In this document: positions 15,041 through 24,924 of the stretch, piece by piece
How the letters are laid out: every line of letters starts with the position of its first letter
Position numbering within the stretch: position 1 is the first letter of the stretch
Source: Sphaerisporangium melleum
Lineage (GTDB): Bacteria > Actinomycetota > Actinomycetes > Streptosporangiales > Streptosporangiaceae
NCBI RefSeq assembly: GCF_014646695.1
Contig: NZ_BMNT01000046.1
Span: 1-58,494, forward strand
DNA: 58,494 nt
Reading direction: 5' to 3'
Translations under genes and position numbers: made by a program
Notes under the pieces: generated by a model
What the model saw: the letters and a program-made list of their open reading frames with translations, nothing else
Databases searched by the model: none
What the model was told of the DNA's origin: nothing

Positions 15041-15901
15041 ATGGGAAGACCGGTCGTCGTCGGAACCGACGGCTCCGCGTGCTCGTCCACCGCGGTGTCG
15101 TGGGCGGCGCGGGAGGCCCGGCTGCGCGGGGCGCCGCTGCGGGTGCTGTACACCGCGCTCCGCTGGGAGTACCACCTGCCGCTCGTCCCCCAGCCCGCCT
15201 CGTGGGGCCCGGCGGCCGAGGCCGCGGCGCGTCACATGCTGGACGAGGCGGTGGCGCTCGCCCGGGAGGCCGGCCAGGGGGTCGAGGTCACCTCCGCCGT
15301 CATGGACGGCGCCGCGCAGGACGCGCTCACCCTGGCCTCGCAGGACGCCCAGCTCCTCGTGGTGGGCCATCGGGGACGCGGCGGCCTCACCGGGCAGTTG
15401 CTCGGGTCGGTCGCCCGGCACCTGGCGGCCTGCGCCGCCTGCCCGGTCGTCATCGTGCGCGGCGAGGAGCCGGGCGGTGGCGGCGAGGTCGTCGCCGGGG
15501 TCGCCGGACGGCCGGACGACGCCGCCGTGCTGGAGTTCGCCTTCCAGGAGGCCATGCTGCGGCGCGGCCGGCTGCGCGCCGTGCACGCCTGGACGCATCC
15601 CGCGCTGCGGGGCCCGGGGGACATGCAACCGCTCGTCTACGACATCGACGCCGTCGGCGAGGAGGAGGCGCGGTTGCTCGCCGAGACGCTGGCCGGATGG
15701 CGGCGCAAGTACCCCGACGTGGACCTGATCGAGGACGTGGTGCGCGCCCATCCGGGCGAGGCGCTCCTTTCGGCGTCGCGGGGTGCCGGCCTGCTGGTCA
15801 TCGGGGCCCGTTCCGGCCTGCGCGCGGTCTTCGGCCTCGGCGGGACGGCGCACGCCGTCATCGGCCACGCGACGGTGCCGGTCGCCGTCGTCCGTCCGTG
15901 A
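15041..15901 (+). CDS. Universal stress protein, tandem Usp domains
   Basis: Two Usp domains fill the 286 residues. The first (1-~143) begins [20 protein letters not shown] and has the nucleotide-binding signature [20 protein letters not shown]. The second (~150-286) has [18 protein letters not shown], a variant of the same loop. Tandem Usps bind ATP and are induced by hypoxia or stationary phase in actinobacteria. ATG 15041 follows GGAGGTGGCCC (SD GGAGGT, spacing five). The P-type ATPase gene starts 11 nt past the stop, so the two are probably co-transcribed. A GGACTTTCGG element ~110 nt upstream weakly recalls hypoxia-response boxes, but I do not call it. Confidence 0.9.
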   Translation: MGRPVVVGTDGSACSSTAVSWAAREARLRGAPLRVLYTALRWEYHLPLVPQPASWGPAAEAAARHMLDEAVALAREAGQGVEVTSAVMDGAAQDALTLASQDAQLLVVGHRGRGGLTGQLLGSVARHLAACAACPVVIVRGEEPGGGGEVVAGVAGRPDDAAVLEFAFQEAMLRRGRLRAVHAWTHPALRGPGDMQPLVYDIDAVGEEEARLLAETLAGWRRKYPDVDLIEDVVRAHPGEALLSASRGAGLLVIGARSGLRAVFGLGGTAHAVIGHATVPVAVVRP

Positions 15902-15912
15902 CGGGGTCTGTC

Positions 15913-18774
15913 ATGGCGCGCCGCGGACACCGCGAACCTGAGGTGAGATCAGGGGAACCGGGCCGGGTCACCGGAGCACAGGAGGGCTCGGACGGACCGG
16001 CCGGCGCGGCTCCCATCGAGGCGCAGGCCGGCGCGGGGACGGATGTGAGCGGGGAGCCGCCGACGGTCGATCCGACCGAGCGGGTGGAACTGCTGCTACG
16101 TGACCTGCGCAGCAGCCGATCGGGCCTGCCCTCGCGGGAGGCGGCGCGGCGGTTCATCCACTACGGCGCCAACGAGATCCGCCGCCGCGGCGGCCGGCGC
16201 TGGCCGCGCGAGCTGCTGCTGCAGTTCACCCACCCGCTGGCGCTGCTGCTGTGGCTGGCGGCGGCCCTGGCGTGGGCGGCCGGCATCATCCCGGTGGCGG
16301 TGGCGATCCTCGTGGTGATCGTGATCAACGCGGTGTTCGCGTTCGTGCAGGAGGTACAGGCCGAGCGGGCGGTCGAGGCGCTCGCCGCGTACCTGCCCGC
16401 GCAGGCCAAGGCGCTGCGGGACGGGCGGGTCCAGGTGCTGCGCGCCGCCGAGCTGGTGCCGGGCGACGTGCTGGTGATCGAGGAGGGTGACCGCATCTCC
16501 GCCGACGCGCGCCTGCTGGAAGGCGGCATCGAGGTGGACCTGTCGGCGCTCACCGGCGAGGCGATGCCGGTGTTCCGCTCCGCGGACCTGGCCGACACCG
16601 GGGTGGGGCTGCTGCAGGCCCGTGACCTGGTGTTCTCCGGCACCACGTGTACCGAGGGAGCGGCGCGCGCGGTGGTGTTCGCCACCGGGATGCGCACGGA
16701 ACTCGGCCGCATCGCGGCGCTGTCGGAACGCGTGGAGCGCGAGGAGAGCCCGCTGGAGCGCCAGGTACGCCGGGTGGCGTGGCTGATCGCGGCGATCGCC
16801 CTCGCGCTGGGAGTGGCGTTCATCCCGATCGCGGCCTTCGGCGCGCACCTGCCGCTGGGGGACGCGGTCGTGTTCGCCGTCGGCCTGCTGGTCGGGAACG
16901 TGCCGGAGGGCCTGCTGCCGGTGATCACCCTGGCCCTGGCGCTCGGCGTACGCGGGCTGGTGCGCCGGGGCGCGGTGGTGAAGCGGCTGAGCGCGGTGGA
17001 GACGCTGGGCTCGACCAGTGTGATCTGCACCGACAAGACCGGCACGCTCACCGAGAACCGCATGCGGGTCACCACGGTGTGGACCGCCGCGGGCGACCAC
17101 GTCCTCGCCCCGGCAGAGCGGCGGGCGGGGCGGGACGCGGCGGCCGGCGGGCTGGCGGTGGTGATGGCGGCGTGCAACAACGCCCAGCCCGGGGCCGCGG
17201 GCGGGCTGGTCGGCGACCCCACCGAGGTGGCGATGCTGGAGGCGGCGCGCGTGCTGGGCGACGGCCGGCCCGGTACGCGCCTGCGGCAGTTCCACTTCGA
17301 CCCGGTGCTGAAGCGCATGTCGACCGTGGACGAGCGCGACGGCGGGGTGTGGGTGGACACCAAGGGCGCGCCGGAGGCGGTGCTCCCCCGCTGCGCCACG
17401 ATCATGGAAGCGGACGGCGTGCGGGCGCCGCTGACCGCCGAGCGCCGCCGTGCCGTCGAGCGGGTGGTCGACGCCCGCGCCCGGCAGGGGCTGCGGGTGC
17501 TGGCGGTGGCCGAACGGCCCCTCGCCGCAGACCGTCCCCCGCCGGAACGGCGTGACGACGCCGAGCGGGAGCTGACCCTGCTCGGGCTGGTGGCCATGCA
17601 GGACCCGCCCCGGCCCGGCGTGGCCGAGGCCGTCGCGCACTGCCACTCCGCCGGCATCCGGATCATCGTGGTCACCGGCGACCACGCGCTGACCGCGGCG
17701 GCGATCGCCGCGCAGGTGGGCATCGTCGGCGACCACCCGACCGTGGTGACCGGGGACCGGCTGGACCGGATGAGCGAGGACGAGCTGGACACGCTGCTGC
17801 GCGATCACCACGAGCTGATCTTCGCGCGCAGCTCGCCGGAGGCCAAGCTGCGCATCGCCGACGCCCTGCGGGCCGAAGGGCACGTGGTGGCGATGACCGG
17901 GGACGGGGTCAACGACGCCCCGGCGCTGCGCCGGGCGGACATCGGGGTGGCCATGGGCCGCTCGGGCACCGACGTGGCCCGTGAGGCGGCCACCATGGTG
18001 CTCACCGACGACGACTTCTCCACCATCGTCGCCGCGGTCAGGTCGGGCCGGCAGGTCTACGACAACATCCGCAAGTTCATCTGCTATATCTTCGCCCACA
18101 GCACTCCGGAGATCGCGCCGTTCCTGGTGTTCGCGCTGGCCGGCGGGGCCGTGCCGCTCCCGCTGACGGTGCTGCAGCTGCTGGCCTTCGACGTGGGCAC
18201 CGAGACTTTGCCCGCTCTCGCGCTGGGCCGCGAGCCGGCCGAGCCGGGGATCATGAAGCGCCGCCCGCGCAGGCGCTCCGAGGGGGTGATCCGCGGGTCG
18301 ATGCTGGTGCGGGCCTGGCTCTTCCTCGGCGTGATCTGCGCGGCGCTCACGCTGGCCGGTTTCTTCTACGTGCTGCTGCGGGCGGGCTGGCGGCCGGGCG
18401 ACCCCACCGGTCCCGGCACGCCGCTGAACCACGCCTACCGGCAGGCGACCACGATGACGTTCCTCGGCATGATCGCCGGGCAGGTCGGCACCGCGTTCGC
18501 CGCGCGGACCGAGCGGGCGTCCCTGCGTTCCATCGGCCCGTGGTCCAACCCGCTGCTGCTGTGGGGGATCGTCTTCGAGCTGGCGCTGGCCGCCGTGCTC
18601 ATCTACGCGCCGCCGTTCCAGGCGCTGCTCGGCACCGCGCCGTTGAGCGCGGACATGCTGGCGTTCGTCGCCCCGTTCCCGGTGATCGTGTGGGGCGCCG
18701 ACGAGGTGCGCCGGTGGGTGCTGCGCCGCCGCGAGGACCGGGATCGGCAGGGCGCGGCGAGCGTCCCGGGCTGA
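15913..18774 (+). CDS. P2-type cation-transporting ATPase
   Basis: A 953-residue P-type ATPase. Visible parts are the cation ATPase N domain ([20 protein letters not shown]), actuator loop [27 protein letters not shown] in M4, phosphorylation site [11 protein letters not shown] with D374, KGAPE in the nucleotide domain, the hinge [19 protein letters not shown], and a C-terminal six-helix bundle (Cation_ATPase_C). M4 with NVPEGLLP resembles the Na+/K+/Ca2+ P2 subfamily and mycobacterial CtpF rather than heavy-metal pumps. It moves a cation across the plasma membrane at ATP cost; the ion is unknown. ATG 15913 has only a GGGG stretch upstream and is probably coupled to the Usp gene. The N-terminal ~60 residues are low-complexity. 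Confidence 0.9.
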   Translation: MARRGHREPEVRSGEPGRVTGAQEGSDGPAGAAPIEAQAGAGTDVSGEPPTVDPTERVELLLRDLRSSRSGLPSREAARRFIHYGANEIRRRGGRRWPRELLLQFTHPLALLLWLAAALAWAAGIIPVAVAILVVIVINAVFAFVQEVQAERAVEALAAYLPAQAKALRDGRVQVLRAAELVPGDVLVIEEGDRISADARLLEGGIEVDLSALTGEAMPVFRSADLADTGVGLLQARDLVFSGTTCTEGAARAVVFATGMRTELGRIAALSERVEREESPLERQVRRVAWLIAAIALALGVAFIPIAAFGAHLPLGDAVVFAVGLLVGNVPEGLLPVITLALALGVRGLVRRGAVVKRLSAVETLGSTSVICTDKTGTLTENRMRVTTVWTAAGDHVLAPAERRAGRDAAAGGLAVVMAACNNAQPGAAGGLVGDPTEVAMLEAARVLGDGRPGTRLRQFHFDPVLKRMSTVDERDGGVWVDTKGAPEAVLPRCATIMEADGVRAPLTAERRRAVERVVDARARQGLRVLAVAERPLAADRPPPERRDDAERELTLLGLVAMQDPPRPGVAEAVAHCHSAGIRIIVVTGDHALTAAAIAAQVGIVGDHPTVVTGDRLDRMSEDELDTLLRDHHELIFARSSPEAKLRIADALRAEGHVVAMTGDGVNDAPALRRADIGVAMGRSGTDVAREAATMVLTDDDFSTIVAAVRSGRQVYDNIRKFICYIFAHSTPEIAPFLVFALAGGAVPLPLTVLQLLAFDVGTETLPALALGREPAEPGIMKRRPRRRSEGVIRGSMLVRAWLFLGVICAALTLAGFFYVLLRAGWRPGDPTGPGTPLNHAYRQATTMTFLGMIAGQVGTAFAARTERASLRSIGPWSNPLLLWGIVFELALAAVLIYAPPFQALLGTAPLSADMLAFVAPFPVIVWGADEVRRWVLRRREDRDRQGAASVPG

Positions 18775-18779
18775 CCGGG

Positions 18780-18793
18780 GGCGAAATTTCGCC
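18780..18793. promoter_or_regulatory. Perfect 14-bp palindrome before the GH65 gene
   Basis: GGCGAAATTTCGCC, fully symmetric and without a loop, begins six nt past the ATPase stop and 146 nt before the GH65 ATG. It looks like a protein-binding site rather than a terminator. Confidence 0.5.
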
Positions 18794-18938
18794 AAAGAAG
18801 CGGCTCTGCCTGGGCAAATGGGGCGGTGGAGAGGTGAGCGGGAACCAAAGGCAGGGGATGACAGCCGGTGTGATCCACAGGTGTGGCACGTTCGTGGATG
18901 ACGAGGGCGGGACCAAGCGGGAGCCGGCCGGTGCCCGG

Positions 18939-21329
18939 ATGACCCCATGGACGCTGGTCTACGACCGCTTCGACCCGGTGGAGGAGCGACGCCGGGAGAC
19001 GCTGTGCACCCTCGGCAACGGCTACTTCGCCACCAGGGGCGCCGCGCCCGAGTCCAGCGCGGACGGCGTCCACTATCCGGGCACCTACGTCGCGGGCTGC
19101 TACAACCGGCTGACCTCCCGCGTGGCGGGGCGCGCGGTGACCAACGAGGAGCTGGTCAACGTGCCGAACTGGCTGCCGCTGGCCTTCGCCACCCCCGGCT
19201 GCGCCTGGTTCCACACCGGCACCGACACCCTCCTGGACTTCCGGCAGACGCTCGACCTGCGGCACGGCGTCCTGTACCGCCTGCTGCGCTACCGCGACGG
19301 GCACGGCCGGGTGACGCTGGTGCGGCAGCGCCGCATCGTATCCATGGCCGACCCCCATCTGGCCGCGCTGGAGACGACCTTCCTCGCCGAGAACTGGTCG
19401 GGGATCATGCGGGTGACCGCCGCGCTGGACGGCTCGGTGGTCAACGGCGGCGTCGAACGTTACCGGGGGCTGCGCGGCGACCACCTGGTGGACCACGCGA
19501 CCGGGCGGCGGGAGGCGGTGACCTGGCTGCGCGCCCGCACCAGCGAGTCGGAGATCACCGTCGCGCTCGCCTCGCGGGTGCGGACCGGCGCCGGGCCCGG
19601 GGAGATCGTCCAGGCGCCGGCCCGCATCGCCACCGAGCACGAGATCTCCCTGGAGCAGGGACGGCCGGCCGTCGTCACCAAGACGATCGCGCTCGCGACC
19701 TCCCGCGACCACGCCATCGCCGACGCCCGGTCGGCGGCGGTGCGGCGGGCCGCGCTCGCCCCGGGCTTCGGGCACCTGCTGGCCCGGCACCGGCTCGCCT
19801 GGGCGCGGCTGTGGCGGCGGGCCCGGCTCCAGGTGGACGACCCGGCGGGGGCGCGCATCGTCCACCTGCACACCTTCCACCTGCTGCAGACCCTCTCCCC
19901 GCACACCGCCGACCTCGACGTGGGCGTGCCGGCCCGCGGGCTGCACGGGGAGGCGTACCGGGGGCATGTGTTCTGGGACGAGCTGTTCGTGCTGCCGTGG
20001 CTCAACGTGCGCTTCCCCGAGACCGCCCGCGCCCTGCTGCGCTACCGGTGGCGCCGGCTGCCCGAGGCCAGGGTGCACGCGCGTGCCCTCGGCCTGCCCG
20101 GGGCGCTGTTCCCCTGGCAGAGCGGCAGCGACGGGCAGGAGGACACCCAGCTGCTGCACCTCAACCCGCGTTCGGGCCACTGGACGGCCGACAACTCCCA
20201 CCTGCAGCGGCACGTCGGCCTGGCGATCGCCTACAACGTGTGGCAGCACTTCACCGCCACCGGGGACCTGGAGTTCCTGCGGACGTTCGGCGCCGAGCTG
20301 CTGGTGGAGATCGCCAGGTGCTTCGCGGGGCTCGCCCAGCGTGATCCGGCGACGGGGCGGTACGAGATCCGCGGCATCATGGGGCCCGACGAGTACCACG
20401 ACGCCTACCCGGGCGCCGCCGCCCCCGGGCTGGACAACAACGCCTACACCAACATCATGACCGTGTGGCTGCTGCTGCGCGCGCGGCGGACCCTCGCCCT
20501 GCTGCCGGTGCGCGACCGGGCCGACCTCACCGCCCGGCTGGAGCTGTACCCGGCGGAGCTGGAACGGTGGGAGCAGATCACCCGGCGGATGCGGGTCGAC
20601 TTCCACGACGGGGTGATCAGCCAGTTCACCGGGTACGCGGGCCTGCTGGAGCTCGACTGGGAACGCTACCGGGGCGTGCGCCGGCTCGACCGGGCCCTGG
20701 AGGCCGAGGGCGACAGCCCCAACCGGTACCGCGCGTCCAAGCAGGCCGACGTGCTGATGCTGTTCTACCTGCTCCCGGCGCGCGAGCTGCTCGGCATCCT
20801 GCGGCGCCTCGGCTGCCCGCACGAGCCGGAGCTGGTGCCGCGGACCGTCCACTACTACCTGCGGCGCACCTCGCACGGCTCGACGCTGAGCGCCGTGGTG
20901 CACGCCTGGGTGCTCTCGCGCTCCGACCGTCCCGGGTCGTGGCGGTTCTTCACCGAGGCACTGGGCAGCGACGTCAACGACGTCCAGGGCGGCACCACCT
21001 CGGAGGGCGTCCACCTCGGCGCGATGGCGGGCACGCTGGACCTGGTGCAGCGCTGCTACCTCGGCCTGGAGATCCACCGGGACGGGCTGGGGCTCAACCC
21101 GCTGCTGCCCGAGCCGCTGGCCCGGCTGTCGCTGCCGCTGCGCGTGCACGGCGCCTGGCTGACCATCGACGTCGACCACGACCGCGTGCTGGTGTGCCGG
21201 GGCGACGACGGGCCGGAGCTGCTGAACGTCGTCGTGCGCGACCAGAGCGCCGAGGTGGGACGGGAGACCACCTGCTACTTCCCGGCCCGCCAGCGGCGGC
21301 GGGCCCATGAAAGAGGGAGAGGACCATGA
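18939..21329 (+). CDS. GH65 disaccharide phosphorylase/hydrolase (trehalose/maltose/kojibiose type)
   Basis: About 796 residues of family GH65: N-terminal sandwich (RRETLCTLGNGYFATRGAAP, HYPGTYVAGCYNRL), linker, and (alpha/alpha)6 barrel (FWDELFVLPWLN, PWQSGSDGQEDTQ, HLQRHVGLAIAYNVW). The catalytic acid is E485 in GIMGPDEYHDAYPG, and phosphate or sugar binding involves GSTLSAVVHAW and DVQGGTTSEGVHLGAMAGT. The family splits alpha-linked disaccharides by phosphorolysis in the cytoplasm, saving ATP; trehalose or maltose phosphorylase is likeliest here. ATG 18939 fits the family N terminus, but its ribosome site is poor; ATG 18858 in the same frame is an alternative. The last four nt overlap the next gene (ATGA). 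Confidence 0.88.
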   Translation: MTPWTLVYDRFDPVEERRRETLCTLGNGYFATRGAAPESSADGVHYPGTYVAGCYNRLTSRVAGRAVTNEELVNVPNWLPLAFATPGCAWFHTGTDTLLDFRQTLDLRHGVLYRLLRYRDGHGRVTLVRQRRIVSMADPHLAALETTFLAENWSGIMRVTAALDGSVVNGGVERYRGLRGDHLVDHATGRREAVTWLRARTSESEITVALASRVRTGAGPGEIVQAPARIATEHEISLEQGRPAVVTKTIALATSRDHAIADARSAAVRRAALAPGFGHLLARHRLAWARLWRRARLQVDDPAGARIVHLHTFHLLQTLSPHTADLDVGVPARGLHGEAYRGHVFWDELFVLPWLNVRFPETARALLRYRWRRLPEARVHARALGLPGALFPWQSGSDGQEDTQLLHLNPRSGHWTADNSHLQRHVGLAIAYNVWQHFTATGDLEFLRTFGAELLVEIARCFAGLAQRDPATGRYEIRGIMGPDEYHDAYPGAAAPGLDNNAYTNIMTVWLLLRARRTLALLPVRDRADLTARLELYPAELERWEQITRRMRVDFHDGVISQFTGYAGLLELDWERYRGVRRLDRALEAEGDSPNRYRASKQADVLMLFYLLPARELLGILRRLGCPHEPELVPRTVHYYLRRTSHGSTLSAVVHAWVLSRSDRPGSWRFFTEALGSDVNDVQGGTTSEGVHLGAMAGTLDLVQRCYLGLEIHRDGLGLNPLLPEPLARLSLPLRVHGAWLTIDVDHDRVLVCRGDDGPELLNVVVRDQSAEVGRETTCYFPARQRRRAHERGRGP

Positions 21330-22015
21330 CACAACGGGAGTCCCGGCAGCAACGGGCCAAGAGCGCGCCGGGCGATCTCGGGCGCCGGGTGGCCCACCTG
21401 CGGGAGCGCCTCGGACTCACCAGGGAGCAGGTCGCCGAGCGGGCCGGCATGGCGCCGGGGTTCGTGGGCTACCTGGAGGAGCGGACGGCGACGCTGGACG
21501 AGGGGAGCCTGCTCCGGCTGGCCGCCGCCCTGGAGACCACCTGCGAGGAGCTGCTGGGCGGCGAGGTGGAACGGCCGCCCGGCCGGGGGCGTCCGCCGGC
21601 CCATCCGGCGATGGAGCCCCTGGACGCGGACGAATGCCTGCGCCTGATCTCTCCCGGCGGCATCGGCCGGGTCGCCTTCGCCGGCCCCGGCGGCCCCACC
21701 GTCCTGCCGGTCAACTACCTGCTCCAGGGCGGGGTGATCGTCTTCCGTACCCAGGCCGGCGGGCCGATCGACCAGGACCTGCGCACCGGCGTGCGGGGCG
21801 TCGAGATCGAGATCGCCTTCGAGGTCGACCGCATCGACGACGCCCGGCGAGGCGGGTGGAGCGTCCTCATCCGGGGCCCGGCCCACCACATGGCGCCCGA
21901 GGAGTTGCCCGAGGTGGCCGGTGCCGCGGTCCACCCCTGGGCCGGCGGCCCGCGCGAGATCTACGTACGGGTCGTGCCGCGGCAGATCACCGGCCGCCGC
22001 ATCGAGGGCTTCTGA
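21326..22015 (+). CDS. HTH (XRE) - pyridoxamine-phosphate-oxidase-like fusion
   Basis: Residues ~18-75 are an XRE helix-turn-helix (GRRVAHLRERLGLTREQVAE, GYLEERTATLDEGSLLRLAA). Residues ~95-225 are a split-barrel FMN-binding domain of the pyridoxamine 5'-phosphate oxidase-like type (LISPGGIGRVAFAGPGGPTV, LPVNYLLQGGVIVFRTQAG, WSVLIRGPAHH). The combination suggests a DNA-binding protein that senses flavin, F420 or redox state, as known in actinobacterial hypoxia gene sets. ATG 21326 overlaps the GH65 stop and is preceded by AGAGGGAGAGG, so it is translationally coupled. It ends eight nt from the convergent formate dehydrogenase gene. Confidence 0.88.
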   Translation: MTQRESRQQRAKSAPGDLGRRVAHLRERLGLTREQVAERAGMAPGFVGYLEERTATLDEGSLLRLAAALETTCEELLGGEVERPPGRGRPPAHPAMEPLDADECLRLISPGGIGRVAFAGPGGPTVLPVNYLLQGGVIVFRTQAGGPIDQDLRTGVRGVEIEIAFEVDRIDDARRGGWSVLIRGPAHHMAPEELPEVAGAAVHPWAGGPREIYVRVVPRQITGRRIEGF

Positions 22016-22023
22016 CTCACGGA

Positions 22024-24696
22024 TCAGCCGGGGATCAGCCGCACCGCGGTGACCTTGTACTCCGGGCAGGAGGTCACGGTGTCGGCGTGGCCGGAGGTGA
22101 GGGTGTTGACCCCGCTCGACGGGAAGTGGAAGGCGCAGAACACCTGCCCGGGGGCCATCTGGCCGGTGAGCCGCGCGGTCAGCTCGGCCCGGCCGTGCCG
22201 GCTCTCCACCGCGACCGGTTCCCCGTCGCGCACGCCGTACCGCGCGGCGTCGCCGGGGTTCAGGTCGAGCAGGTCCACCCCGTCCAGCCGCAGGTTGCCG
22301 CCGCGCCGGGTCATGCTGCCCGAGTTGTAGTGGGCCCAGCGCCGCCCGGTGACCAGGACCAGCGGGTAGCGGTCGTCCGGCTCCTCCCCCGGCGGGAGGT
22401 AAGGGACGCTCGCCAGGCGGGCGCGGCCGTCCGGCGTGGCGAAGCGCTCGCGGTACAGCGCGGCCTCCCCCGGCGCGCCGGGGTCGGGGCAGGGCCAGGG
22501 GACGGCCCCTTCGCGGTCCAGGCGTTCGTGGCTGAGCCCGGCGAACATCGGGACGACCCGCCCGCATTCGGCCAGCGCGTCCGCCGGGGTGCGGCAGCCG
22601 AGATCGGCGCCGAGGGCGGCGGCGAGGGCGTGCACGACGGCGAAGTCGGTCACCGCCTCACCGGGCGGCGGGAGTGCGGGCCGCACTCGCTGGAAGCGGC
22701 GGTCGAAGTTGACGAACGTGCCGTCCTTCTCCAGCCAGGAGGCGACCGGGAACACGACGTCGGCGCGCCGCGCGGTGTCGGACAGGAACAGTTCGTTGCA
22801 CAGGACGAGCGGGCAGGCCGTAAGCGCCGCGGCCACGCGGTCGGCGTCGGGGTCGGTCGCGCACACGTCCTCGCCGATGACCCACAGCGCCCGCAGGGTC
22901 CCGGAGCGGGCGGCGGCGAACATCTCCGGGATGCGCAGGCCGGGCCGCTCGGGCACCGGGGCGCCCCAGGCGCGGGCGGCCCGCTCGCGCGCCGCGGCGT
23001 CGGCCACCGGCTGGTAGCCGGGCAGGACGTCGGGCAGCGCGCCCATGTCGGAGGCTCCCTGCACGTTGTTCTGGCCGCGCAGCGGACTCAGCCCGTACCC
23101 GCGGCCGGTGCCGGCCGCGCCGCGCAGGATGGCCAGGTTGGCCAGCGCGCGCACTCCATCGGTGCCGTGCAGGTGCTCGGTCACGCCGAGCCCGTAGAAG
23201 ATCGCCGGACGCTCGGCGCGCCCGTACAGCCGGGCGGCGGCGACCAGGTCCCCGGCCGGGACGCCGGTGATCGCGGCCACCCGGTCGGGCGGGTAGCCGG
23301 CGAGCAGCGCGGTCAGCTCGGGCAGCCCGGCCGCCCTGCGCCGCAGGAAGTCCTCGTCCACCAGCCCTTCGGCCAGCAGGACGTGGGCCAGCCCGTGGAA
23401 CAGGGCGACGTTGGTGCCGGGCCGGGGCCGCAGGTGGACGTCGGCGTACCCGGCCAGCCCGACCGTACGGGGGTCGGCGACGATCAGGCGCGCCCCGCGC
23501 AGCGTCCGCTGGAGCAGCCTGGCCCCGACCACCGGGTGCGCCTCGGCGGGGTTGGCGCCCACCACCAGCAGGCAGTCGGCCAGCTCCGCCTCGTCGAAGA
23601 CGTCGGTGCCGCCCGGCAGGCCGAACGAGGCGGTCAGCCCGGCCGCCGACGGCGAGTGGCACAGCCGTGAGCAGTTGTCGACGTTGTTGGTGCCGATCAC
23701 GACCCGCATGAACTTCTGGACCAGGTAGTTCTCCTCGTTGGTCGCCCGGGCCGAGGAGATCGCGGCCACCGCGTCCGGGCCGCCGGCGGCGACGGCCGCG
23801 CGCAGGCCGTGCGCCGCGAACTCCAGCGCCTCGGCCCACGACACCGGTTCCAGGCGGCCCCGCCGCCGCACCAGGGGGCGGGTGAGCCGGTCGGGCGAGC
23901 GGACGAAGCCGTGGGCGAACCTGCCCTTGACGCAGGCGTGCCCGCGGTTGACCGGGCCGTCGTGGCAGGGCAGGACGGCGGTGACCTGCTCGTCCCGGGT
24001 CAGCACCTCAAGGGCGCAGCCGACGCCGCAGTAGCCGCAGGTGGTCCGGGTGCGGGTCAGGTCACCGCGCGGCGCGCCGACCGGCAGGCCCGGCTCGGTG
24101 AGGGCGCCGGTCGGGCAGGTGTCCACGCAGCCGCCGCAGGCCACGCAGTCGGAGTCCAGCCAGGCCCCGCCGGTGCCCGGGGTGACGACGGTGTCGGCGC
24201 CCCGGCCGGTCAGGGTGAGGGCGAAGGTGCCCTGGACCTCGGCGCACATGCGCACGCACCGGCCGCAGGCGATGCACAGGTCGCGGTCCAGATGGACGTA
24301 CGGGTGGCTGTCGTCGCGGCCCCGCCCGCCCTCTGCCTGGGCGGTCTCCGGGACGATGCCCAGCGCGTGGCAGACCCGGGCCAGCTCGCTCGCCTCCGGG
24401 CCGCCTTCGAGCGCGCGGGGCGGCAACGCCGAGACGGTCAGCTCGACGGCGGCGCGGCGCAGCGCGAGCAGCTCCTCGCCCGCGACCTCCACATGGGTGT
24501 CCTCGTCCGCCGGGGTGACGCACGCGGCCACGACCGCGCCGCCCGCGCGCACCAGGCACGCCCGGCAGGAGCCCGCCGGGGTGAGCCGGTCGTCATGACA
24601 CAGGGCCGGCAGGTCGAGCCCGGCCGCGCGGACCGCGTCGAGCAGCGTCGCCCCGGCCGGCACCGTGACCGCGATCCCGTCGACACCGACCCTCAC
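22024..24696 (-). CDS. Formate dehydrogenase-like molybdopterin oxidoreductase, Cys type
   Basis: An 890-residue NuoG/FdhA-type enzyme. In order: N-terminal [2Fe-2S] domain (LPALCHDDRLTPAGSCRACL); His-Cys-rich linker; two [4Fe-4S] clusters (CIACGRCVRMC and CVACGGCVDTCPTG); Mopterin Fe4S domain (CGYCGVGCALEVL); bis-MGD domain; and molydop-binding domain (RRWAHYNSGSMTRR). The Mo ligand position, Sec in some homologues, is C346 within SRLCHSPSAAGL. It oxidises formate to CO2 and passes electrons to the NuoEF-like partner encoded upstream, hence NAD+-linked. GTG 24696 is taken because the 2Fe-2S domain begins right after it; GTG 24705 is possible. A 228-nt gap separates it from the partner gene. 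Accessory genes such as fdhD are not in the window. Confidence 0.88.
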   Translation of the reverse strand: MRVGVDGIAVTVPAGATLLDAVRAAGLDLPALCHDDRLTPAGSCRACLVRAGGAVVAACVTPADEDTHVEVAGEELLALRRAAVELTVSALPPRALEGGPEASELARVCHALGIVPETAQAEGGRGRDDSHPYVHLDRDLCIACGRCVRMCAEVQGTFALTLTGRGADTVVTPGTGGAWLDSDCVACGGCVDTCPTGALTEPGLPVGAPRGDLTRTRTTCGYCGVGCALEVLTRDEQVTAVLPCHDGPVNRGHACVKGRFAHGFVRSPDRLTRPLVRRRGRLEPVSWAEALEFAAHGLRAAVAAGGPDAVAAISSARATNEENYLVQKFMRVVIGTNNVDNCSRLCHSPSAAGLTASFGLPGGTDVFDEAELADCLLVVGANPAEAHPVVGARLLQRTLRGARLIVADPRTVGLAGYADVHLRPRPGTNVALFHGLAHVLLAEGLVDEDFLRRRAAGLPELTALLAGYPPDRVAAITGVPAGDLVAAARLYGRAERPAIFYGLGVTEHLHGTDGVRALANLAILRGAAGTGRGYGLSPLRGQNNVQGASDMGALPDVLPGYQPVADAAARERAARAWGAPVPERPGLRIPEMFAAARSGTLRALWVIGEDVCATDPDADRVAAALTACPLVLCNELFLSDTARRADVVFPVASWLEKDGTFVNFDRRFQRVRPALPPPGEAVTDFAVVHALAAALGADLGCRTPADALAECGRVVPMFAGLSHERLDREGAVPWPCPDPGAPGEAALYRERFATPDGRARLASVPYLPPGEEPDDRYPLVLVTGRRWAHYNSGSMTRRGGNLRLDGVDLLDLNPGDAARYGVRDGEPVAVESRHGRAELTARLTGQMAPGQVFCAFHFPSSGVNTLTSGHADTVTSCPEYKVTAVRLIPG

Positions 24697-24924
24697 CGTG
24701 CCCACCCACCAGGCCGCTCCCCGGTGCCGCCCTGCCGCGCAGGGCCAGGCCCGAGGCCGTCCCAGATCCCAACGGCAGCCCGCATCGGCCGCGTTCCCCG
24801 GAGTCCACCGCCCGGCGACACCGGGTCCATTCCGCCGGGCCCGCACCCGATCCGGCGCCCACCGTCCGGCCTCACCAGGCCCTCCCTGTCGAACCGGAAC
24901 CCGGCACGATCCCGCCGCCCGGCC

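Noticed and set aside
23659-23661. Selenocysteine in the formate dehydrogenase active site
   Set aside because: The codon at the Sec position is TGC (Cys346), not TGA.
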